From Leptospira sp. (GTDB lineage Bacteria > Spirochaetota > Leptospiria > Leptospirales > Leptospiraceae): DNA of 14,102 nucleotides. Where the stretch lies: positions 1 to 14,102 of the forward strand of contig JAIOQL010000154.1 of the NCBI GenBank assembly GCA_021413405.1, in the 5' to 3' direction. Positions 7,135-14,102 of the stretch are shown here, piece after piece; positions within the stretch are counted from its first letter, which is position 1; the number at the start of each line of letters is the position of its first letter. Both the position numbers and the translations under genes were made by a program. The notes below the pieces were generated by a model. It did no database searches and had not been told where the DNA came from. It was given only the letters and a program-made list of their open reading frames with translations.

Positions 7135-8316
7135 TCATCTGGTAAAAACAGAAAAACTTTCTATGTGTGAAGTGTGCGGAAACATATCAACCGGAGTAAG
7201 AGCGTCAAAATGAAATTTCCGGGAAATATGGATAGAGTCCCGGAGTAAGGTTTCCGGATTGCAGGACACATAAAGAATTTTTTTAATTTTGGATTGCAAG
7301 ACCAGATTGATAGTTCCGGGATCCAGACCTTCTCGTGGTGGATCTACAACCAGAACTTCAGCATCTTCATTCATCGCATTTTTAATTGATGATAGAACAT
7401 TTCCGGCTATGAAATCTGTATTTTCAACTTTATTTCGCTTCGCATTTTCCCGGGCTAAATTGACTGAACCGGTATTTTCTTCGAGGCCGGTGACTTTTCC
7501 TGCTTTCCCTGAAACAAAAATAGAAATAGTTCCGATCCCGCAATAGGCATCGACTACAATTGCACCTTGCCGTATTTCATTCAGAATGAGAGTATATAAA
7601 TTTTCAATCTGGAATGGATTGACCTGGAAAAAGTTTGAAATGCCAATCTGAAACTCAAAAGTTCCGATTCTGTCATTCAGTAAATTTCTGCCGGACCAGG
7701 TTTTTTCAACATGCCCCAAAACAGTTTTTGTTTTTTGATCGTTAATATTTTCAAGAATTCCTACAACCTTAGAAACAGATTTCTCTTTTGACAGAAATTG
7801 ATTTATATAGCCCGGGAGTGTTGAAATAACTTTATTTTTCCCCCTGAAATCTCCATAATTTGTTACAATGCAGACAAGAATTTCCGGAGTAGATCCGGAT
7901 TTTCGAAGAACTACATGACGCAAAAACCCGGAAGGATTTCTTTCGTCATAAGCAGTTAAATTTTCAATTCTCGCCCAATGACGGATTGCAGAGACAACAG
8001 TCGTCAGATCCTTATCCTGGATTCTACATTCCTTCTGATCGATTACAAATTTCTTATCACGGTTGTGCAGACCAATTGTAAGGACGGACTTATGACCGAT
8101 CTTTCTCGTTGCAAAAGGCAACTGAACCTTGTGCCTGTAAAACTGGTTCTGCGGACTCGGAATAATTTGCCCGATGGATAAATCCGGGAAATCCCTGAAC
8201 AATTCCCCGATGAGTTCCTGCTTTTTCTTCAGTTGGTTCGGATAGGTTATGTGAAGATGCTCGCATCCCCCGCACTCCGGAAAATGCTGACAGGATTGAA
8301 TCGGAATAACTTTCAT
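7135..8316 (-). CDS. 23S rRNA (uracil-5)-methyltransferase, RlmC/RlmD-type
   Basis: A 393-residue member of the TrmA/RlmC/RlmD family of SAM-dependent RNA m5U methyltransferases. An N-terminal 4Fe-4S cluster is indicated by Cys9, Cys15, Cys18 and Cys97 (CQHFPECGGCEH and later KECRIQ), as in RlmC and RlmD. The methyltransferase part has SNFFQVNPFQ (Gln231), the SAM-binding DAYCGIGTISI (from Asp256), VDPPREGLDPG (from about 324), the nucleophile Cys352 in YVSCNPETLLRD, and Glu387 in HTSHIESF. No TRAM domain precedes the cluster, which resembles RlmC more than RlmD in E. coli, so the target uridine is left open. The start lacks a good Shine-Dalgarno. It is transcribed divergently from the FMN reductase. 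Confidence 0.93.
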   Translation of the reverse strand: MKVIPIQSCQHFPECGGCEHLHITYPNQLKKKQELIGELFRDFPDLSIGQIIPSPQNQFYRHKVQLPFATRKIGHKSVLTIGLHNRDKKFVIDQKECRIQDKDLTTVVSAIRHWARIENLTAYDERNPSGFLRHVVLRKSGSTPEILVCIVTNYGDFRGKNKVISTLPGYINQFLSKEKSVSKVVGILENINDQKTKTVLGHVEKTWSGRNLLNDRIGTFEFQIGISNFFQVNPFQIENLYTLILNEIRQGAIVVDAYCGIGTISIFVSGKAGKVTGLEENTGSVNLARENAKRNKVENTDFIAGNVLSSIKNAMNEDAEVLVVDPPREGLDPGTINLVLQSKIKKILYVSCNPETLLRDSIHISRKFHFDALTPVDMFPHTSHIESFSVFTR

Positions 8317-8346
8317 TCTATTTCAGACTTTCTGCCGGATTTAATC

Positions 8347-8352
8347 TGTCAA
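8347..8352 (-). promoter_or_regulatory. TTGACA -35-like element toward the methyltransferase
   Basis: A perfect TTGACA lies on the minus strand about 31 bases before the methyltransferase ATG, but no matching -10 stands 16-18 bases downstream. It may be part of a promoter with a poor -10 or may be incidental. Confidence 0.22.
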
Positions 8353-8360
8353 TAGAATGT

Positions 8361-8385
8361 AATTGCGAAAATTCATTTCGCAATT
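8361..8385. promoter_or_regulatory. Perfect 10-bp inverted repeat, candidate operator
   Basis: AATTGCGAAA and TTTCGCAATT are exact reverse complements separated by ATTCA. The site lies in the divergent region between the methyltransferase and the FMN reductase, about 45 bases before the methyltransferase ATG and about 70 bases upstream of the reductase -35. No T run follows on either strand, so it is not a typical terminator. An operator for a dimeric transcription factor is the simplest reading. The regulator is not in this window. Confidence 0.5.
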
Positions 8386-8454
8386 GTAAAAATCTGATAC
8401 GGAATTATTTTGGATCGATACTATACAAAACCAGGGATTTCCGGAAAGCAAGTA

Positions 8455-8483
8455 TTGACACGATACAAAGGCCTAAATAAAAT
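8455..8483 (+). promoter_or_regulatory. Sigma70-type promoter of the FMN reductase gene
   Basis: TTGACA (8455-8460), a 17-base spacer and TAAAAT (8478-8483) form a near-consensus promoter. Transcription should begin about 7 bases later, giving a leader of about 18 bases. No Shine-Dalgarno is visible before the ATG at 8508. Confidence 0.65.
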
Positions 8484-8507
8484 CAGGGATTATTAAAACA
8501 CGTCAAA

Positions 8508-9071
8508 ATGGGAACTAAACACAAAATTCTTGCCATCTCGGGAAGTCTGCGAACAGGCTCCTGGAACACTGCCCTCCTGAAAGAACTTAAGAGACTCACC
8601 CCGGACAAAATGGAAATTTATCTCGCAAAACCAATCAACCGTCTTCCTCATTTCAATCCTGATCTCGATTCAGAAACTCCTCTCCCCGAAGTGAAAGCAT
8701 GGAGAGAAGAACTGAAATCTGCAGATGGAATTTTTATCGCAAGTCCTGAATATGCATTTTCAATTCCCGGTGTGCTAAAAAATGCACTTGATTGGGTCGT
8801 GGGAAGCGGAGAATTCGTACACAAACCTGTTGTACTTATCAATGCTTCGCCGGGTTATGGAGGAGCCAGAAATGTTCAGGCGGCACTGACTGCTTTACTC
8901 AAAGTAATGTCGGCTAACGTACTGGAAAACGTTTCTGTCAGTGTTGCCTCTGTCAAAAAGAAATTCGATCAGAACCAGAATCTGATCGATGAAGAAACGA
9001 TCAGGTTTTTACAAAACGCCTGTTCTACTCTCACCCGGACTATTGCGGAATCACAGGACATCAAAGATTAG
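8508..9071 (+). CDS. NAD(P)H-dependent FMN reductase
   Basis: A 187-residue flavodoxin-fold flavoprotein of the NADPH-dependent FMN reductase family (quinone/chromate/azo reductase-like). The FMN phosphate-binding loop is GSLRTGSWN (residues 12-20), and the isoalloxazine-contacting motif is SPEYAFSIPGVLKNALDW (79-96). A SPGYGGARNVQ loop follows at 114-124. Length and domain order are normal, and there is no signal peptide, so it is a soluble cytoplasmic enzyme. It likely transfers two electrons to flavin or quinone-like acceptors, often linked with redox stress; the true acceptor is unknown. It has its own promoter and ends 28 bp before the convergent Lcl-domain gene. Its strand differs from its neighbours on both sides. 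Confidence 0.92.
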   Translation: MGTKHKILAISGSLRTGSWNTALLKELKRLTPDKMEIYLAKPINRLPHFNPDLDSETPLPEVKAWREELKSADGIFIASPEYAFSIPGVLKNALDWVVGSGEFVHKPVVLINASPGYGGARNVQAALTALLKVMSANVLENVSVSVASVKKKFDQNQNLIDEETIRFLQNACSTLTRTIAESQDIKD

Positions 9072-9099
9072 TGAATCATTTTACCGGCATAGAAAAATA

Positions 9100-10047
9100 T
9101 TAAAGAGATGTCGCACAACGCACAAAAACTGGAATCGAAGTTTGATTCACTTCTATTGCATCATTTACCCCGGAAGTGAAGAGAACGGTTATTGCTGTCC
9201 AGATATTATTTCCATCCAGTGTATACAATGTTGAAGACCAGTAGTTTGATGAGAGCGGGATGTCCGGAAAGAGTGAAGTGTTTATAAACGGTGATGAACC
9301 TGTCGAACAATCATATGGCATTTGTCCCTGGATTCCAACAGTTGATCCGCAGACCAGAAGGGAATCAAGCTGGTAAGCAGAAGGAACCATCCAACCGGTT
9401 TTATTTCCTGATCCCTTGCCTCCATTTACCTGGTTCAAACTATTGCATGCATTATACAATGTGCTCGTTGCTCCGCCAGTTGGAGAAATAAGTGAAAAAC
9501 CATTTCCATTGTTTACAGTACAGGCCGTCTGTAAAATTCCGGTTGAACAATATTGAAGTGGTGTTGCGCCCCAATTGTCTGATTCAGTACCCGATCCTTT
9601 GCAATCATTGAATCCCGGTCTCCATGACTGTCCGAAGGTACACTTGGACCAGCTCAATCCGGAGAGAGAAATAGTGCCGTTCAGATTATCTCCGGCTCCT
9701 GCCACAAAAACAGATACGACGTAGTTTTTAGTTGTTCCATTCTGCGCTTTCACAGTATATGTAAGCGGATTTGAAAAATCGTTTACCGTTTTGCCGTTTG
9801 ATTGAGGAACGCTTTTCACCAGAACTGAAGATCCGGCAGAAGAAGTAAAATTAGCAAGCAAATGCCTCAGATCAGTTCCGTTCGGAACTGCGACCTTTAT
9901 ATCAGGATCCGAAATGCCACCAGGATAAGTAACCTGAGAAATCCCGATACTGAATGAAAGAATATTTTTTTCATTGCTGCTGTTCCCATTGACAAAGGGA
10001 ACCAGATAGTACCCATCGTGGCAATAGGTATGAAAAAATTTCTTATT
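9100..10047 (-). pseudogene. DUF1566/Lcl-domain surface lipoprotein with lost start and signal peptide
   Basis: The clearly coding frame can be read from 10047 down to the stop at 9100, but a TAG (10050-10048) closes it upstream and no ATG, GTG or TTG occurs before the TTG at 9861. The first residues read NKKFFHTYCHDGYYLVPF: a lysine-containing n-region runs straight into a lipoprotein-like Cys with no hydrophobic core. Then come EKNILSFSIG and PDIKVAVPNGTDL, a Leptospira-type cadherin-like/DUF5018-like repeat with YTVKAQNGTTKNYVVSV. The C-terminal half is a DUF1566/Lcl domain (GWMVPSAYQLDSL, SSNYWSST, VFVRCATSL). A 253-residue product could start at TTG 9861 but would lack export. It may be a broken gene, or it may use a non-standard start. 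Many cysteines and Asn/Gly/Ser are typical of exported surface proteins. Confidence 0.7.
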
Positions 10048-10117
10048 CTATCTGCACTTAGACCGGTACTGTTTTCGATTTGTTTATTTAATCTGATTCA
10101 GTATGTTTTGAGTAATC

Positions 10118-10146
10118 TACAGCACTTTTAGTAGGTTAAAACTGTA
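10118..10146. terminator. AT-rich hairpin after the jelly-roll lipoprotein gene
   Basis: TACAG-(CAC)-TTTTA, a 6-base loop, then TAAAA-CTGTA gives a 10-bp stem with one 3-base bulge. It begins 8 bases past the stop codon of the upstream minus-strand gene. There is no uninterrupted T tail, so termination is possible but unproven. Apart from this hairpin, 10051-10153 holds no coding signal I can support. Confidence 0.35.
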
Positions 10147-10153
10147 ATTTCTG

Positions 10154-11053
10154 TTATTTTGGACAGACAGAAACTTCCTGAATGAGAAGATCCTCATTGA
10201 AAACACTCCCGGTTGAAATGCCGGGATAGGCATATAACCCGAAATGTGCCTGCTGTAAAACATTGCATCCTCCCCGCACCTGTGCTTCGGAAACAAGAAT
10301 ATCATTTTGCCAGACTTTTGCAAAACCATTGGACGGATGCAAATTCAGACAGGTTGAAATTTTCACCCATTGCGGAGAGGACGGAAACGGCACTGGGGAA
10401 GATGCCCGGGAACTTGTCTGGAAGGACCAGTTGCTTTGACCCTGGTACGGAGCATGCATCAAATGAACAAAATTAGGAGTTCCTGTGTTCAAATTTCCCA
10501 GATTCACCAGCACGACCCGGTCCCAGGAATCCGATTTATCTGCAGAAAATGTTGCGAAGCTAAACCATTGCTTATCTGCTACAGTCATATTCAGATAAAC
10601 ATAAAATTCGGCAAAAACAGTTCCGCTAAAACCTCCCTGTGCGGTTTTATGAAGCTGTATGGTTGGATAACCCCTATGATTGCAATTTACCCAGGGCAGA
10701 CAATCTGGTCCTTTTGCATAAATGTCTGCTTTGTGGGAAGCCGCACCTGACCGGAATAATTCATTGGAAATCCCATGTGTTGTTGCATTCTGATAATTTT
10801 GCGGGACTGAGTAAAATTGGGAGAATTCCGACACAGATTCAAAACTTGTCTGATAAATTCTGCCGGACTGTTGTCTTGTTAAATCAGAATCAGAACAGGA
10901 CGGTTGAGAGAGAATGGCCCCAAGGATAAATAAATTCCGGTCATTTGAATTGTTGGAATCATGAAATTGAGTTATCCGCTGGCACTGGATCAGTATTAAA
11001 AAAATGAAAAGTATTTTATATTTATAAGTCCGAGATTGAGACACTACTCCCAT
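10154..11053 (-). CDS. Secreted lipoprotein with a jelly-roll (concanavalin A-like) domain
   Basis: The ATG at 11053 gives 299 residues; a TTG at 11095 would add 14 residues, but neither has a Shine-Dalgarno. The N-terminus has basic residues (RTYKYK), a hydrophobic core and LIQC with Cys24, so it is probably a lipoprotein, although Gln at -1 is unusual. The mature protein begins with a low-complexity Asn/Ser region, then FESVSEFSQFY opens a beta-rich domain. It contains GYPTIQLHK, GTVFAEFYVYLN, WFSFATFSADKSDSWDRVVLV, WVKISTCLNL, AKVWQNDILVSEAQVRGG and QAHFGLYAYPGISTGSVFNED. That pattern of paired strands resembles LamG/polysaccharide lyase-like jelly-roll folds. Six cysteines lie in the mature part after Cys24 and could pair. 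Catalytic residues were not recognised; binding to glycans or host/environmental ligands is a guess. Confidence 0.68.
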   Translation of the reverse strand: MGVVSQSRTYKYKILFIFLILIQCQRITQFHDSNNSNDRNLFILGAILSQPSCSDSDLTRQQSGRIYQTSFESVSEFSQFYSVPQNYQNATTHGISNELFRSGAASHKADIYAKGPDCLPWVNCNHRGYPTIQLHKTAQGGFSGTVFAEFYVYLNMTVADKQWFSFATFSADKSDSWDRVVLVNLGNLNTGTPNFVHLMHAPYQGQSNWSFQTSSRASSPVPFPSSPQWVKISTCLNLHPSNGFAKVWQNDILVSEAQVRGGCNVLQQAHFGLYAYPGISTGSVFNEDLLIQEVSVCPK

Positions 11054-11116
11054 ATTTTTTTGTCTGATCAAAAAAGAAAATTTTGCCGGTCTCAATCAGA
11101 AATATTTGATTTTACT

Positions 11117-11389
11117 CTAAGAATTTTCAAGAAATTGGAAACATTCAGGACAGGGGGAATGATCTTCCATCTCTTTCAGTTCATTTACAGTCAGGCAATT
11201 CAGTTGGGTTGTAGTGGTATTTTTCACATTGACCTTCCCACACAAAGAGGTTGTATCAATTAACCTGCAATTTTCAGCCAGACCCATACTCGGAAACAAA
11301 TGCATAACATCTCCAAGGCTTTTCCTGAAACTGAACAGTTTCAGTTTTTTAATTTTTTCTACCGGATTGCTTTGAATCTCATTTTGCAT
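11117..11389 (-). CDS. Small hypothetical protein with C-terminal CPEC motif
   Basis: A 90-residue frame with an AGAGGA (11400-11405) ten bases before its ATG, a somewhat long spacing. The codon choice (many GAA, AAA, CTG) matches the neighbouring genes. The N-terminus is basic and soluble (VEKIKKLKLFSFRK), and the C-terminal third is acidic and carries Cys residues in LNCLTVNELKEMEDHSPCPEC, with a His three bases of spacing before CPEC. Together His-x2-Cys-x2-Cys plus the earlier Cys could bind zinc. No signal peptide or family is recognised. It lies upstream of, and in the same direction as, the jelly-roll lipoprotein gene, and divergent from the kinase gene. Confidence 0.5.
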   Translation of the reverse strand: MQNEIQSNPVEKIKKLKLFSFRKSLGDVMHLFPSMGLAENCRLIDTTSLCGKVNVKNTTTTQLNCLTVNELKEMEDHSPCPECFQFLENS

Positions 11390-11511
11390 GTAAAAACCGT
11401 CCTCTAATCCCCTGAAATTAATGGTTATATAGATTATCGTGCCGCCAACTGCTTTTTTTTACTATTGTCGCAAAATTATCTAATAGCTTTTTTCCGGCAT
11501 GGTTAATGCTC

Positions 11512-11519
11512 TATATATA
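11512..11519 (+). promoter_or_regulatory. Candidate -10 region before the hybrid kinase
   Basis: An alternating TATATATA run lies 14 bases before the kinase ATG, with only a weak TTTCCG 17 bases upstream of its second register. The resulting leader would be under 10 bases, and no Shine-Dalgarno is seen. The rest of the 11390-11533 gap is AT-rich with an 8-T run and no firm signal. Confidence 0.25.
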
Positions 11520-11533
11520 GGGCTGAATTCAGA

Positions 11534-14102
11534 ATGGAGAGTAAATATTGTAAAAAGAGTAGCAGGAAAGCTCAATATTTCATAGTTTTCCTTCTTTTTA
11601 TAGCAACAATCTTCTCAACGGGATGCGCCCCAAAGTCAATCCCAAAGGCCCAAAACGGATTCTTCGATCTTTCGCTGTGGAATTTTGAGCAGGATGGTGA
11701 GATTGAGCTCAATGGTGAGTGGGAATTCTATTGGGAAAAAATTTATTCCTACGAAGATTTTCACAATCCAGGGCTGTCTCAGAAACTAAATTCCGAAAAA
11801 CAATTGTTCCAGGTTCCTGGCCCCTGGAACAGTTTCGTAAAAAATTTAACAGGCAACAAATATCCCGGTCGCGGATTTGCAACATTGAGACTCCGGACTT
11901 CCCTTCCTCCCGGCGAATTGGCCGTTTTCAATTTTTGGACGGCAAGTGCCTACAAACTCTATTGCGGAGACCGGCTGGTATTATCGGCTGGAAAATCCGA
12001 GCCTGAATCACCAATACCATACAATGGAGCCAAAAGCGGGAGATTAGAAAATTGCTCCGAACTGATCTGGCAAATCAGCAATTACGATCATCATTTTGGT
12101 GGTCCGAGACAGACAATCCGGTTAGCAACCCCCACACGAAATGCGATACTAAATACCCGCAAGGATCTCATCGAAACACTCTTAGTCGGGGTAACTTCTA
12201 TATTTGCGGCCTATCATTTTTTATTGTGGCTTTTCCGACGTGAGGATAGGCTTGCACTTCTCTTTTCTGGTGTTTGTTTTTCTTTTTGTATGCTGGATTT
12301 GTCCTCCGAAAAATACTTCCAACGAATTTTACACACAAACGTTTTTGCATTACAGTATAAAATTGAATTTGCTTCCGTTGTTTCCGGCGTAATTTTCACG
12401 GCTGCTTTTTTCCGTGCTTTTTTTCCAAATGAATTACCGGCATTTTTTGCCAGACTCCTGACTATCGTCGGTACGTCATACGCACTGTACGTAATCCTGG
12501 TCCCAGGAACCGGATTTACGGAATACGTTCTGTATATGCAGATATATGTTATGATTGCCGTTGTGTTTCTACTCGCTGGTTCAGTTCTTGCTATATACAG
12601 AAGACGTCCTTACGGTTTTGCATTGGGCATCGGGTTTATTATTCTGCCATTCCTCGCCGTTCACGATATACTTTCCGTGAGAAACATCATTTCAACTCCG
12701 AGAATGGTCCCCTACGGAATTCTTATTCTTATTTTTACCCAATCTGGAATTCTGGCGAAAATTTTCGCAACAGCCCACAATACAGCAGAGCACCTCAGTG
12801 CAAATTTGAAAGCAGAAGTAGAGAGAAAGACCATTGCACTTACCGAAGCAAACGAAGCACTCATGCAAGCTGACAGGGCGAAGACAACTTTTTTTCAGAA
12901 TATCTCGCATGAATTGCGTACTCCACTGACATTGATTCTCGGACCGATGGAATCCTACTTTTCCAGGAACGAATCAACACCTCTTGCAACAGCCGAGGTA
13001 GTAGTCCGGAATGCACGCCGGCTTCTACGTCTTGTGAACCAGCTTCTCGATCTTCAAAAAATTACTGCGGGACGTCTCGAACTGGAGCCAACTCCAATAG
13101 ATACTACACTATTCCTCGACAGGATATTCAGCTCATTTCAGCCCTATGCAAGTTCCCGCGAAGTGGAATTGATCCGGGAGTATGACTCTCTTCCATTGAT
13201 CCTTGCCGATGAAGATAAATTTGAAAAATGCATATTCAATTATCTTTCCAATGCACTAAAATTCACTCCACGCGGAGGTCGCATTATTCTGCGAGCTTTC
13301 ATAAACGAAACCGGAACATCTGTCGAAACTGGAGGCAAACAAAAGTTCGTCAGGATCGAAGTAGAAGATAACGGGATGGGAATTCCACCGGAACGGATTT
13401 CCGGACTTTTCACAAGATTTGGACATTCGGAAGGATCTCTGACCCGTGAACAGGAAGGAACCGGACTCGGGTTATCACTGGTCAAAGAACTGATCGAGTT
13501 ACACGGAGGCAACGTTTCAGTAAAGAGCGAAGTCAATAAAGGGTCAGTTTTTTCGCTCGAGATTCCGGTTTCTGAAACCATTTCTTTCCCTGAAAAAGAT
13601 TTCACTAAAGGAAACATTCAGGCACAAATTGAACTGGGAGATGTCGTCACCCGGCCGGTGAGTAACATTGTATTCCCGCAAAATGACAACGGAACCGGCC
13701 ATCACATTCTCGTTGTGGAAGACAATGCAGACCTCCGGGATCACCTTGCCAATATATTTCTTCATGCAGGATATCGCATAACGTTTGCAGAAAATGGTGA
13801 GATCGGTCTTTCAGAGGTAATGAAAAACCCGCCGAACATTATAGTTACAGACCTGATGATGCCAAAAATGTCCGGTGCCGAAATGATACGTAGAATCCGC
13901 AGCACATCTCAACACAACGGAATCCCGATCGTAATTTTAACCGGATCTGCTGATACAGATACGAGAAAGCAAATGCGGGAAGTGGGCGCGGATGATTATC
14001 TTGCAAAACCATTTGATGAGCAGGAACTGCTCGCAGTTATCCGGAACCTTCTCGCTCTTAAATCCCGCGAAAGACGGATGGTCGGCGATCTGAAAAGTGC
14101 CC
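11534..14102 (+). CDS. Hybrid histidine kinase with lipobox, DISM ectodomain, 7TM, HisKA, HATPase and receiver (3' end outside window)
   Basis: The 856 residues visible form a two-component sensor. The N-terminus is lysine-rich, hydrophobic at about 15-29, and ends in STGC (Cys31), a lipoprotein-like signal. A DISM-type ectodomain follows (GEWEFYW at 61-67, then a beta-rich part to about 210), and about seven membrane spans between roughly 213 and 410 match the 7TMR-DISM class. A short coiled linker (about 412-448) leads to HisKA with His459 in SHELRTP. The HATPase has Asn573 (NYLSNALKF), Asp612 (DNGMGIP) and Gly642 (GTGLGLSL). The receiver has Glu729-Asp730, phospho-acceptor Asp773 (TDLMMPKMSG) and Lys825 (AKPF). 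All key residues are intact. The last residues, SRERRMVGDLKSA, suggest another helical linker and domain beyond the edge. Ligand unknown. Confidence 0.93.
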   Translation, partial: MESKYCKKSSRKAQYFIVFLLFIATIFSTGCAPKSIPKAQNGFFDLSLWNFEQDGEIELNGEWEFYWEKIYSYEDFHNPGLSQKLNSEKQLFQVPGPWNSFVKNLTGNKYPGRGFATLRLRTSLPPGELAVFNFWTASAYKLYCGDRLVLSAGKSEPESPIPYNGAKSGRLENCSELIWQISNYDHHFGGPRQTIRLATPTRNAILNTRKDLIETLLVGVTSIFAAYHFLLWLFRREDRLALLFSGVCFSFCMLDLSSEKYFQRILHTNVFALQYKIEFASVVSGVIFTAAFFRAFFPNELPAFFARLLTIVGTSYALYVILVPGTGFTEYVLYMQIYVMIAVVFLLAGSVLAIYRRRPYGFALGIGFIILPFLAVHDILSVRNIISTPRMVPYGILILIFTQSGILAKIFATAHNTAEHLSANLKAEVERKTIALTEANEALMQADRAKTTFFQNISHELRTPLTLILGPMESYFSRNESTPLATAEVVVRNARRLLRLVNQLLDLQKITAGRLELEPTPIDTTLFLDRIFSSFQPYASSREVELIREYDSLPLILADEDKFEKCIFNYLSNALKFTPRGGRIILRAFINETGTSVETGGKQKFVRIEVEDNGMGIPPERISGLFTRFGHSEGSLTREQEGTGLGLSLVKELIELHGGNVSVKSEVNKGSVFSLEIPVSETISFPEKDFTKGNIQAQIELGDVVTRPVSNIVFPQNDNGTGHHILVVEDNADLRDHLANIFLHAGYRITFAENGEIGLSEVMKNPPNIIVTDLMMPKMSGAEMIRRIRSTSQHNGIPIVILTGSADTDTRKQMREVGADDYLAKPFDEQELLAVIRNLLALKSRERRMVGDLKSA

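Noticed and set aside
9976..9987. Alternative frame from ATG at 10018-10016 (about 39 codons) giving a basic/hydrophobic peptide over the damaged Lcl start
   Set aside because: It stops before the Lcl coding part and is out of frame; the family-like residues lie in the other frame, so it is not the missing signal peptide.
10370..10750. Open frame of 126 codons on the plus strand
   Set aside because: It lies wholly inside the jelly-roll lipoprotein gene on the other strand and its product is Cys/Arg/His-rich without any family pattern.
11511..11520. CTATATATAG palindrome
   Set aside because: A simple alternating TA run; its self-complementarity is expected and it is better explained as a -10 region.
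13240..13617. Open frame of 125 codons on the minus strand
   Set aside because: It is antisense to the HATPase domain, whose motifs are intact; Ser/Pro-rich shadow product.
1..14102. Insertion sequences, CRISPR arrays, tRNA/rRNA genes or attachment sites
   Set aside because: No transposase or integrase motifs, no regularly spaced direct repeats and no cloverleaf-like RNA segments were seen on either strand.

Overview
The window looks like a chromosomal segment of a spirochaete of the Leptospira type. The grounds are indirect: moderate-to-low GC, several lipoprotein signals with loose spirochaete-style lipoboxes, a DUF1566/Lcl-type surface lipoprotein with the short leucine/proline-rich mature start common in Leptospira, a 7TM-DISM hybrid histidine kinase, and a DUF3332-type lipoprotein. 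The species cannot be fixed from sequence alone. No tRNA, rRNA, insertion sequence or CRISPR array was seen.

Region 1 (1-8316) is a run of nine genes, all on the minus strand. In transcription order they are: a TrmA/RlmC/RlmD-type rRNA uracil methyltransferase (8316-7135), a fumarylacetoacetate hydrolase family enzyme (7088-6126), a polytopic membrane protein overlapping it by 4 bp (6129-5362), an SMP-30-like beta-propeller lipoprotein starting at TTG (5285-4320), a DUF3332-like lipoprotein (4178-3678), a 508-residue aldo/keto reductase with a helical insert (3615-2089), an outer-membrane beta-barrel protein (1967-918), an HD-domain hydrolase only 9 bp behind it (908-372), and the start of a molybdopterin oxidoreductase cut by the window edge (242-1). 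Some are probably co-transcribed (methyltransferase/FAH/membrane protein; OMP/HD), but together they form no recognisable single pathway.

Region 2 (8317-9071) is a divergent promoter region with a perfect 10-bp inverted repeat and a near-consensus sigma70 promoter driving a NAD(P)H-dependent FMN reductase on the plus strand.

Region 3 (9072-11389) is an accessory, surface-protein-like patch on the minus strand. It holds a DUF1566/Lcl lipoprotein whose start codon and signal-peptide core appear lost, a jelly-roll-like secreted lipoprotein, and a small 90-residue protein with a C-terminal CPEC motif.

Region 4 (11390-14102) is an intergenic region followed by a large plus-strand hybrid histidine kinase that runs off the window. 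It has a lipoprotein-like signal, a DISM-type ectodomain, seven membrane segments, HisKA, HATPase and a receiver, and the last residues hint at a further output domain. The most unusual points are the signal-less Lcl protein, the lipobox-bearing 7TM kinase, the inverted repeats abutting start regions, and the insert in the aldo/keto reductase. I see no convincing multi-gene novel defence or mobile system.
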